The notes beneath the pieces were generated by a model. That model did not search any database and was not told the origin of the DNA. It saw only the letters and a list, made by a program, of their open reading frames with translations. The translations under genes were made by a program, and so were the position numbers. A stretch of DNA of 64,000 bases. Origin: Anas platyrhynchos. Taxonomy: Eukaryota; Chordata; Aves; Anseriformes; Anatidae. Position 1 is the stretch's first letter; each line of letters opens with the position of its first letter. This document shows, in pieces, positions 11,690 through 21,400 of the stretch. The stretch is taken from contig NC_092600.1 in the NCBI RefSeq assembly GCF_047663525.1, positions 6,963,501 through 7,027,500 on the forward strand, written 5' to 3'.

Positions 11690-12070
11690 TGAGCTGTTAA
11701 TTTATTTACATCAATTAAAAGTTTCAATACCCTAGAGGCTTTGCTGACTAATGAGAAGACTTAATATAGCCAACCATTCGCTGATTGAGAAATAGAAGCT
11801 GTATTTCACAGTCTACATCTTTTAATCGAGCCTTTGCTGGGCAAACTGGTTAATTATTCCAATTACCTTTGGTTATTTGTAAGCAAAATTGCTAAAGCAT
11901 GAATACATAAGCAAATCTTCATATCTGCATGCAAGTCAAGACTGGAGATTAAATACCAGTGATTATCTAATGCAAAATAAATGCTTTCCATTTTCCCCCA
12001 GAAATATTCAAACAAACCCTCACTGTATGGCTGCATAAATTCTGCTGCTTTTAAATATCAGAGTCCCAGA
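11690..12070. promoter_or_regulatory. Candidate conserved element, late 3' UTR or downstream of GALNT10
   Basis: AT-rich complex sequence with TTAATTTATTTACATCAATT, CTGGTTAATTATTCCAATTACC and ATGCAAAATAAATG-type cores. It could be a conserved 3' UTR block or an enhancer; nothing in the sequence decides between them. Confidence 0.3.
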
Positions 12071-12302
12071 CGAGAGTGGGATCCCTGGATGTGTGTTATG
12101 TCGCATAATAATACTTTGATTTGCTCTTGAAGTTCTTGGTTTATACAGGTGCTAATCTCTAAGGTCTACAGACAGTAATAGGTTTGGGGACCTCATATGT
12201 GCAAGGTGCCCTTTTTCATGCCTGGGCATTTAACTTTCCTTTCCACAGCATAATAGAAGAAAGTGTGACCCTTACCAAGTGGGGGAATACAGCATCATTA
12301 AA

Positions 12303-12308
12303 ATAAAG
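12303..12308 (+). terminator. GALNT10: Candidate GALNT10 poly(A) signal
   Basis: Canonical AATAAA about 3.5 kb after the stop codon. Other AATAAA copies at 11976-11981 and 14039-14044 are equally possible; transcript data would decide. Confidence 0.3.
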
Positions 12309-12330
12309 ATGTGCCTTTTTAAATGTAAAT

Positions 12331-15300
12331 GTACAGCAAATGCTTAAACTTGAACCATTTCCTAGTGCCTTGCTGGACAAGAGAGAAGAGGGGAAAGGGT
12401 TGGGGGGGTTAAGGATGTATGAGAAAGCTTGACTCGTGCAGTGTTTGTGTGCGTGTGCTTTTTTTTTAAAATGTTTGACTCCAAGTGCAAAATTTGTGTG
12501 GATGACAGTAATTCAGAAGCTCCCGAGTTTCCTCTGTTAAATTGATGTCATTAATGACTTGGGGGCGGTAGGACAGATGGTGTCTCTCCTCATAGGAAGA
12601 GTTGGAAAGAGTGGCAGCTTCCTTTTGGTACGCTGTGATGACTAAAGCTAGACCAGAGCATGTTTCAGTTAGCTGCTGGATGTTTCACCTCATGGCGAAG
12701 GCTGACACATTTCACTGGCATGCAAGGTCCTGCTTTTTATGTTCTAAGTAGCCAAATCAGAAATCACAAATAGTCCCAAGGACACATCAAATCTCTGGCG
12801 AAAGTGTCTTACAGACAGTCGACACCTTCCGTCACTGAGAAACCTTTAAAGGGTGTGTTCAAATCTTTAATACAGAAGTAGCAAGAAAGCAATTTCTCCC
12901 CTTATCTTTCTTCCTGGTTTGTTTTATTGTAATGTCTGTGCTCGGGGCTTTGCTTTCCTTTAGTGGAAAGTTCCAGTCAGCAAACTTTGCTCTTCCCTGC
13001 TGCCCTGAGACATCAATGTGCTGAAAGGCACAATGGCAGCACCAGCCAGCAGTACTGCAGGAACACGGTGCGGATCATTAGAGCAGTTCTGCTGGCTCGC
13101 ATCGCTGAGGGGAGATGAGGGATATATCCTAAAAGTCATACTGGGCAATTGCGTAACTGCTGGGTTAAAAGGGAGAAGCCTATATCTTAAATTGTCCTTC
13201 AGGATATGGACAGAGACTTGAATGGTTTTGACTGGAGAGAACAGCCCCCAGCAGTCAGCCCGTCATGCTTGCTTGCAGTCAAAAGAGTGCTGGTAGTTAT
13301 GTCTGAAACAGTCTGGCTTTGCTAGCAGGGGATTCGAGTGTGCCATCCATTCCCACCTGCTGCAGTTCATGTTCCCACTCACCTACCGTGTTTCTATCTA
13401 CTTGTGACAAAGCCTGATGGTGCCTAGGTCAGTCCTTACCCGAGAAGCAGCAAGCTGGCTTTCCATTTAACAGTTATTTAGCATGGCAAGCTTCTTAAAT
13501 CATTGGCAAGTTGTTGACAAAATGGTGAATAGCTTTAGGTTATTATCAGAGTCTGTGGAGGTATGGTTTAAAGGCCTTTCACGGGATATGTAGTAACAGG
13601 GGAGGTGGACTGGGGGGCAGGAGCAGGAGGTCCTTTTCCATTTCCCAGTGGCTTATTGCTTGATCCTAAGCAAGGCGAGTCTGTGTGCTGCAATTTCCCA
13701 ACCTGTGTAAGATTTAGCTTTAAGTGCTTTACTTGCCACCTTAGTGTCGAGTCCATATTTTTAAAAGAAGTTTCAAGTCTTCGCCTGGTTCAAGTGGAGG
13801 GGAGAGATGCAATGGGTGGAGAACGGGAAAGCTGAGATCCAAAATTTCCATCAGCGTTCAGTGCTCAGTTGTCAATTCATTTCACGTTCTTCATTAACCA
13901 GTCAGATTGACTTCCTTTATAAGTTTAAGGTGTAACTGAAATAAACTCACCTTCTGCTTCAATTGCTCCTTTATAGTGTCACACTTTAACTTGGAGATCT
14001 GTGTATGAAACTAGGCAACAATAGATTATGGAAATCCTAATAAAAATTCCTGTCTGTTTTTTAACTCTGCCTCGGCTTTAATCACTGCATTTGAGCTTTC
14101 TTGATGCTTCTGTATTACCCAAAAGGCTTCAATGATTCCAGCAGATGTGAGGGATTTGGGAGTTTTATTTAAAGATACTGGATCTGTGTGGTCTCACAGC
14201 TACTGGTTCAACTCTAGGAAAAAAAAAAAAAAAAGTTCTAATCCCAATTAGTAAGCAAGCAAACGTGAACTTCAACCACAATAAAATCATGCTAAAAAAA
14301 TGATCAAGCTAATTAGTCTAAAACATTAGCCCTTATTATAACAGTAACAAATAGCTTTAGCCTGTAGGGTGGTGAAGGGAATTTGTTTTAAAATGCATTC
14401 TCCACAATCTTGGTGATAAGGTCTAAGTTTGTCTATTTCTTGTATTGCATGCATTTTATCTGTAAAACTGGATGGTGCCTCTTGAATCAGTGTATATTTA
14501 TTTCTGTGCATATTAGGACCAACAGCCTAATATCTGGGGGTGGTAAAGGACTTGTAGCACTTTAATGTAGTAGCTTTCATAAACTGGGAATCATTGATAG
14601 AATGCCTAGTGTTTTTAAAGTTGAATGGACTTCCTTTTATAATATATTTAAAATAAATTTTTAATGTGTTTTCTGAAACTGTGTATGCAGAAATGACTGT
14701 TCCTGCCCGTTTTGCTCTGGTGATTGATTTCCCTTCTCTCTGCTTCTTATGAGAAGAAGCTTAGTTACCCTGGTCTGACATTTCTCTGCTGTAGGATTCC
14801 GGCCACGTTACGCACTGCTTTCCTCCAGCCCCACTGGGAAACATCCCTCCCAGCTGCCCTTTGTATTGGGTTATAAATTTGCAGGGTTTACTGCTTTCAT
14901 GCCTGAACACTGCTGGGCATACTTACCAGGTTCAGGCAGCTGGGGTGACTTCGGGGCAGGAGCTGTGAGTTCCCGTCTGCCCCTCAGCTGCTTCCAGGCA
15001 GCTCTGAAGCCAAGGGGAACACCCCATCGCACCCCAAAACAGCAGCCCATCCAAGGAGCAGCATCTCACCTCAGCTAAGTTTAACACAAAGCAGCAGCCA
15101 CAAGGGAAGGAGGATACCTGAGGAGAAATCTAGGGAGATGTGGACTGTGCTGGAGGATGTGGAAAGAGCTAAGTTTGTGTAAGGGGGTGCTCTGTGCCAT
15201 CCTGGAGTCACTGGGGGCTGACACCTGGGCAGCAGCTACCATGCCTGGGACACTTCCCTCCCAGCCTGTCATCAGCCACATGTTCAAAGCGACAGAAAGC

Positions 15301-17454
15301 TTTCCTGAAAGGCAGCTTGTGTGTTTGCTGACATGATAAATGGCCATGAGAATGGAATTTAAAAAACACCAAAGCCTGTAAGCACGTCTTTTCTGAACGC
15401 TTTTTCCTGCAGTGAACGTGCTCCCCCTTTTTTGGGGGAGCACAGTGCTGCACATCAATTGTCTAGCCTAGGGGAAGATGGAGCCCTCAGTTTCCTTTCT
15501 CAGTGTGCCTAACTTGTGTACAACTGCTGGTAGATCCATCCTACACCTTGGTTTTCAGGGGAGGGCTTTCAACAGCTCACTGCCCTTTTTGTGCTCTGGT
15601 CTTTGGGCAGTGGGAGCAGTCTTTTAGTCCAAGACTGGAGGGGGTGTAAGAAAAAAAAAAAAAAGCTTCTTTCCAGGGCATCTTCTGCAGCACGTACTTT
15701 TTGGAGAGTAGCATTTCTGTCTCAAAAACCTTGAATGGATGCTGTTAAAACAGTAGGTTCCAGATGACAGCTACATTGCAGACTTATCTGTAGGAGGTAG
15801 TGCTGCTCCAACTAAGATTTAAAGGCCTGCGCAGGTTTCCCTAATTTGATTAGGGGGCTGACTTGGATGGGCAGGCTATTACTGCTTCAAAGGCACTAAA
15901 ACTGCCTCAGTGCTGATGGGTTTATGAAACATTGTTTCTCACTTCATTGCAGTTCCCACAAAGAATTATTAGATCAGGTTAGTGATAGATACCTAATAAA
16001 GAATGTCTCTGTGAAGCAGTTTATTTTACAGCAAGCTACTTCTGGACTACCAGACTGTGAAATCTTGAGGTTCCCATGAGGATTAATATGCTGAAATAAA
16101 CTGCAATTATACGAAGACCTCCATTTACTTTTTTTTTTTTTTTTTGGAAGACTAAAAAAAACATGTCATTGTGTTAGGCTGAGCTGGAGGTAGTTAGCAT
16201 TGAAACAGCAAACAGAGAGTGACAAGAGCAAGTTTGTTTTTATTTTTCTGGTTGTTTTGTTTTTTTTCTCCTCTCAGTAGGTGTTGCAAAACAATTTTAA
16301 AAGAATGGTTTCATTTGCATGGGATAAGATTGCAGGCAGAAATACAGCCTGATGGTAAGTACCGACCTGTTCAGGCACTGTTGGTGCCTGTTCCTCCAGT
16401 TGCTCCCAGCTTCCCATGGAGCAGTCAGGGGAGCACCTGCAGCATCTCCTTGTCACGGGGACAGGAGGAAGCCCTGCCTGACACAAACACGCTCCCTTTT
16501 ATCTAGTTGCTTGCTTCTGTTATCATCTGCCCCTGCGGTTTGTGCTTTGAGCTTCCCAAAAGTCAAGGCAGTCCTGCCTGACAATCCAAGACTATTTCAG
16601 TGATCTCTTTGCCCCTCACTATCTGCTTGTTGGTCTGCAGGTGAGTTGTGTGTTTCCACCACCTTCCCCTTGGGGTGGCCAGCTTCTGGGAGCGTCATCC
16701 CTGTAAGATCACACTGTAGTTCTGCAGCACAAACAAATTATTCATCGCCTGAGCGCACCAGCAATAAAAACTAAGACGAGTCAGAACTTTTGAGGAAGTG
16801 GCTGGAGACTGGGCCCTGCCCTCAAGATTTATTGACACACGTGGTATTGCAGGAGCTGCCTGGAACACGGATATTTAGGTGTAGGACACCCCTGTGGGTG
16901 CTGCTGGGGGCCCGCTGCTCCCACAGGGCTGCGAGCGGCCTCTTCCCTTCAGAGGTATTTCATGGGGGTGCATGCAGCACGGTTCCCTCGGTACTAAAGC
17001 ACACTGAGCGTATGATTTCAAACTTTACAGAAATATTTTGTTCTTTAGCACCTTCTGTTTATGCACAAAGCCTTTTATTCAGATAGAGGCAGTGCTTTTC
17101 CCCTCTCCAATATCTGCTGTCTGGTGTCCCGCAGCTGACGGCACCTCCAGAAGTGATGCCTTGTCTCCACAAGGCAGTCCTTTTATTTTTTATTTTGCCC
17201 AGAGAGGAAAGAAATGCAAACTTTCAAGTTATCCTGCATTAGGAAGCACTTTTCCAGTTTCAATCTTTTCACTGTCCACCTCCTAATTAGAAAAATAATT
17301 TTTTTTACACCTCAGGTGCTGGTGGCACCAGGACCAGGCAGGAGCGTGTCCCGGGGACTTATTTACGAGCACAGGGGGAAAGAAACGCACACAGTTGGAC
17401 GTTTGCTTTTTATTTTGACCACTTTTTTTTATTTTTGACCACATTTATTTTTTT
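12331..17454. other. GALNT10-SAP30L intergenic region
   Basis: No gene recognised. The region holds short A/T homopolymers (14220-14234, 15649-15664, 16131-16145) and a perfect 10-bp hairpin at 15418-15443. If the distal AATAAA at 14039-14044 is used, the first part belongs to the GALNT10 3' UTR. Confidence 0.6.
15418..15443. repeat. Perfect inverted repeat, 10-bp stem with T6 loop
   Basis: GTGCTCCCCC (15418-15427), TTTTTT (15428-15433) and GGGGGAGCAC (15434-15443) form an exact hairpin. There is no adjacent gene or known RNA family match by eye, so its origin is unknown. Confidence 0.85.
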
Positions 17455-17650
17455 AAACGTCGGTCGGCGGGCGGGACGTGGGGCTGCCAGCCTGCGGCCG
17501 GGGCCCGGCGCTGCGAGGCGGGGGAAGCCCCGGGGCCTGCGGGGCCGGGTCGGGGGGCGATGGGGGCCGCGGGGGTCCCCCGGTTTCCCCGGGGGAAGGG
17601 CCGGGGCCGGGGGGGCAGCGCGGGGCCGGGCCTCGCCTGAGGGGAGGCCG

Positions 17651-17651
<1 letters not shown>

Positions 17652-17682
<31 letters not shown>

Positions 17683-17691
17683 GCGAACCGC
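17652..17691. repeat. G40 homopolymer in the SAP30L CpG island
   Basis: Forty consecutive G on the plus strand (C40 on the minus), preceded by GGCCGC and followed directly by AGCGAACC. Runs of this length can form G-quadruplexes and often mark places where base calls or assembly length are unreliable. Confidence 0.9.
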
Positions 17692-17701
17692 GTTGCCCTG
17701 G

Positions 17702-17715
17702 CAACGCCGCGCGCC
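17702..17715. promoter_or_regulatory. Perfect RFX X-box
   Basis: GTTGCC, 2-nt spacer, GGCAAC: an exact palindromic match to the X-box bound by RFX-family factors. It lies 512 bp upstream of the SAP30L ATG, inside the CpG island. Binding is inferred from the motif alone. Confidence 0.6.
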
Positions 17716-18226
17716 CCCCTCCCCTCCCCTCCCGCCCCGAGCTTCCGGCAGCCGTGCGAGCGCGGGGCCGGGCGGTGCAGGCAGACGGGCGGCTCCTTCC
17801 TCCAATCGCCTCGCGGAGCGGCGGCGGCGGGTTCCGCCCCTCGAACCTCGCGCGGCCAATCGGCGAGGCGCTTGGAGGGCGGCGAGGGCGGGACTTCCGC
17901 CGCCGGGGAGGCGGTTTTGTGTGTGAGGAGAGGAGCGGGCGGCGCGCGCGGGGTCCCGGCTCCCCCGCGGGGTCGGCGGCGGTGGCGGCGGTTTCGGGGC
18001 CCGGCCCTGCCCGGCTCCGGCCTCCTCCGAGCCGAGGGGCGGCGGAGCGGCCTCCTGCGGGCTGCTGAGGGGGCTCCCCCCCGGGAGGGGGCCCCCGCGG
18101 TGTGCGGCGGGCGGGCGGCGGGGTCCCCCCCGGGGGCTGAGGGGCGGCTGAGGCGGTTTGAGGGGCTGAGGCGCTGAGGCGGTTCTCACCCCCCGGCGGC
18201 CCGGGCGAGGGTCGGGCGGGCGGGCG

Positions 18227-18412
18227 ATGAATGGTTTCAGCACCGAGGAGGACAGCCGGGATGGGCCTCCCGCAGCCCCTTTCTACGGCCAGAGCTGCTG
18301 CCTCATCGACGACGGGGACCGCTGCGTGCGCCCCGCCGGCAACGCGTCCTTCAGCAAGAGGATCCAGAAGAGCATCTCGCAGAAGAAGCTCAAGCTGGAC
18401 ATCGATAAAAGC
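18227..18412 (+). CDS. SAP30L: SAP30L exon 1 (coding part)
   Basis: 62 codons from the ATG at 18227 to ...LKLDIDKS, donor GTGAGT at 18413. It carries the first half of the zinc finger (C24/C25, C33). The ATG has G at -3 and a second, out-of-frame ATG four bases on. Confidence 0.96.
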
Positions 18413-21400
18413 GTGAGTGCGCCGCCCGCCGTGCCCGGCCCTAAAGTTGCTTCTCCGCACGGCGAGTTGGGCTCTGCCCCCCCACCCCTCCCCGCGGTCC
18501 TCTGAGCCTCAGGAGCTGTGGGGATGGTTTGTGGCAGGAACTGCGGTGCTTTGCTTCGCAAACTTGCTGCCTCTGGTGCTTCTGCGCTAGGGCACAGGGT
18601 TTCACGCCTGGGTGCAGAGGCAGCGGTGCCTGATGGCACGGAGGGGCTCCTGAGGCTCACTGCGGCAGCCCCGAAAGCCGAGGCTGAGAGGGAAGGCTCT
18701 GCGCAGAGGGTGCTGTTCGCAGGGAGCCAGGCAGCAAGCCGGCTTTGCTCCGGGGGCTGCCGCGCTGCTTTAATTTCGGTTTCGTACTGGAACGTGCTTG
18801 TGCTGCTAGGCGAAACCAGCGATACAGCTCACTATCTCTATATACGTGTAGCTAACAGCCCTTCTTACTAATTAAAGTCACAGCGGAGCAGATTACTAAA
18901 ATATAAACCGCTGCATCACGGCCACAATGTGCAGCAACGTGCGGTGTGCTGCCTTACAAATACAGTACCCACATGGTTATTTGCTGTTCGGCACCGAGCA
19001 GCCCGGTTTGCTGCTGGCCGCTTAATTCCACGAAGTGACAGCTGACAGCTCAAGATAGAAGCGGGTTGTTTGCCGGGTAGAGAGCAGGTATAGCGCAGCA
19101 GCTCATGAAGACTGCAGGAGGAATTTCTCAGAAGCGACTCTGTTTCCGGAAGTCTGCTCTGCTTGCCTTTCTTATCTGATCTTTAAAGGTTAAAAGCATT
19201 AAAAACAAAGAAGGTGAAGTTCTGAGGCTGGCCATGTGGCAGCGTCTCCAGATGGTCAGGTCACTTTTATACAGCCAAAATACAAAATGTCATGGGAAGA
19301 GGGTGACTAAATTTGAAACCTTGTGGTTTTTAGGAATAGAATTAGATTTTTCCTGGTCGTAGTCCCCAGCAGAATTACTTAGTGGCATAGTTGTTTCATT
19401 CTAGGAAAAAACTCTTTGTTGTTAGATGAAAGGCTTTATAAATAAAAAGAGAAAATCAGCCTAATGAGCTCAAAATGAAGGGAAAGTATCAAGTATGCTG
19501 CAGAAAGGGATTCTAAATGTAGGGTGCTTGTGTTACCTGGAGATATTCTTGCCTTATTGGCATCAAATAATTTTGATCATTTGTATGTATACGAATTTTA
19601 GTGTTACAATATCTGTTAAAACATCAGTTCAGGGGTAAGATAAGCTGTGGAAGGGAGATGCTTTTGCTCTTACTTCGTCTGTTTTAATTGATGTAATTAG
19701 CCAAGTTTTGTTTTGCCTAGGTTTCGAAACCCTTGTGTTAATAATCTGATGTGCTATTCAAACCAGAAAGTTCACCAGGGTGAAGCAGAATAATATTTTA
19801 CTTGTTAGTTACCTGGCTACTCCTAAAGAAAATGCATTTCCTGCAGGCCATTCACTGTGTCTTTCTGTTATATGACTACAACCATAAAAAAGAACTATGT
19901 TATCTCTGAGATTCAGGTTCAACTGGAGCTCTTTGGTATTTGTAATGTAAATTATCTTTAACAGAAGTGTATGATACCAGGCCTGGGGTTTCAGATTAGG
20001 AATTTCTTAATGTCAGCCTCTTACCCTCAGTCATGAGGTAGTAAGAACGCACGCTGTGGTTCTGGTGTCTAAGGGCTGCTGTTGAGTACTGTTTTACACT
20101 ACCTGTTTTGATTGCTTTTTTTTGCCACTTCTGATCCGTAGGTGAGACATCTGTATATATGTGATTTTCACAAGAATTTTATTCAAAGTGTCCGAAACAA
20201 AAGAAAAAGGAAGACCAGTGATGATGGAGGTGACTCTCCTGAGCATGACACAGATGTCCCAGAGGTTAGTAGGCACCGAGTCATTGTAGGATGCTTTACC
20301 AGTTTTGAGCATGATGAAGTTTCACTTGGATGTTTTTGTGTATCAGAAAATAATTTAATTTGCAGCTCCACTGAAACTACTGTGGAGTTGCTCTGATTTT
20401 TGAGGGGAGACTCTTATTGTGTGGTATCCTCATTTTCTTCTTCATCCCTGTATGAAATCTTTGAACCAGTCAGTCTGTCTATGTTTGGGAATGTGATCCT
20501 CAGGGCTACTAGGCTTCTGCAGGCCTTTGCATGTACTATTTTTAACACTATTTAAAATTACCTTCAAATTACAGACCGTATTTGTAAGGCTTTTTATTTT
20601 AAGGAAACTGGCATATTCCTTTCTGGATTTCAAAACGCTAGAATCATCTCTTCTCTGTCCCGTTGCGTGCAGTGTTTGTTTTGGTGATGATTCTGGTACT
20701 GTTGACAACGCAAAAAGTTGTGCAAAGGTAATGTTCACAGAGCAGCTGAGTTGTGGCCATGTCAGCAGAGCCCTCTGCTGGAAATGCCACCCGTGCTGGG
20801 AAAAGGCATTCTTCTGAATTAAAATAAGAAATGTTTTGCCAGCAAAACTGTCTCCCTGCACCTCCTGCGTGGAGGTTTTGAAAAAGTAGTAATGTTTGTT
20901 TTGTTTTCAAGGATATGTGACCCTTTGTTGTAGCTGTTTGTGCTTCCATTCCGTATGGATCTCTGCTGAAACTTTACAATACAGAGTTTACATCAGTTAA
21001 CCAGAAGGGCTGGTGGAGGCCCAGCTGGCACCTAAGAATGCTAGTGCTACAGGGCGTGCAAGCTGTTTGGTGATTACAAACGGAGGGATGCACGTCACGT
21101 AACAAAATATGGATCTCTGCAGTGTGTCATTCTTCATGATGTTTTCTTCTTGGTTTCTGGCAGAGCTTCCTTTTGTCTTTGAAACGTGGCATCTCCCACC
21201 TGATCTTCATCTTCCTGTAGCCTCCCCCTGCCCCCTACTTTTAAACTCTGCACTTCCCATTGAAATATTTGAATTTCATTTCTTCTCCATACTCTGTTTT
21301 ATGTCACAAGCCCTTTGTTCGATGCCTGCTAAATTGATATTTTGTATGTGAGTTTTTTAAACCTTGTGGGAACAAAAGATTCCCCTTTGCTCAGAGGTTG

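Larger units (their letters stand above)
8783..12330 (+). other. GALNT10: Probable GALNT10 3' UTR
   Basis: The AT-rich sequence after the stop has no coding potential and has the texture of a long vertebrate 3' UTR: T runs at 9081-9101, A runs at 9288-9304, and a (TA)n near the stop. The end is uncertain. AATAAA occurs at 11976-11981, 12303-12308, and further on at 14039-14044. The human gene is known to have a 3' UTR of a few kb, so the 12.3-kb site is a reasonable choice, not a proven one. Confidence 0.45.
17455..18520 (+). promoter_or_regulatory. SAP30L: CpG island and promoter of SAP30L
   Basis: An abrupt switch from AT-rich DNA to about 1 kb of extremely GC- and CpG-rich sequence covering the upstream region and first exon. 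Elements seen: a perfect RFX X-box GTTGCC-CT-GGCAAC (17702-17715); two CCAAT boxes (17802-17806 and 17856-17860), each followed by a CG-rich core (CCAATCGCC, CCAATCGGC); and an ETS-type ACTTCCG (17893-17899). No TATA box is visible, so this looks like a dispersed-start housekeeping promoter, with initiation probably between about 17900 and 18200. No upstream ATG was found between there and 18227. Confidence 0.85.

Noticed and set aside
15418..15443. The GC-rich hairpin read as an intrinsic transcription terminator
   Set aside because: The T run is in the loop, not after the stem, and the setting is a vertebrate genome. Only the inverted repeat itself is supported.
17410..18460. Long open frames of 163-335 codons on both strands of the SAP30L CpG island
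   Set aside because: They are Pro/Arg/Gly/Ala-rich, run through the G40 tract, overlap the true SAP30L exon in other frames and have no domain. Very high GC removes stop codons.
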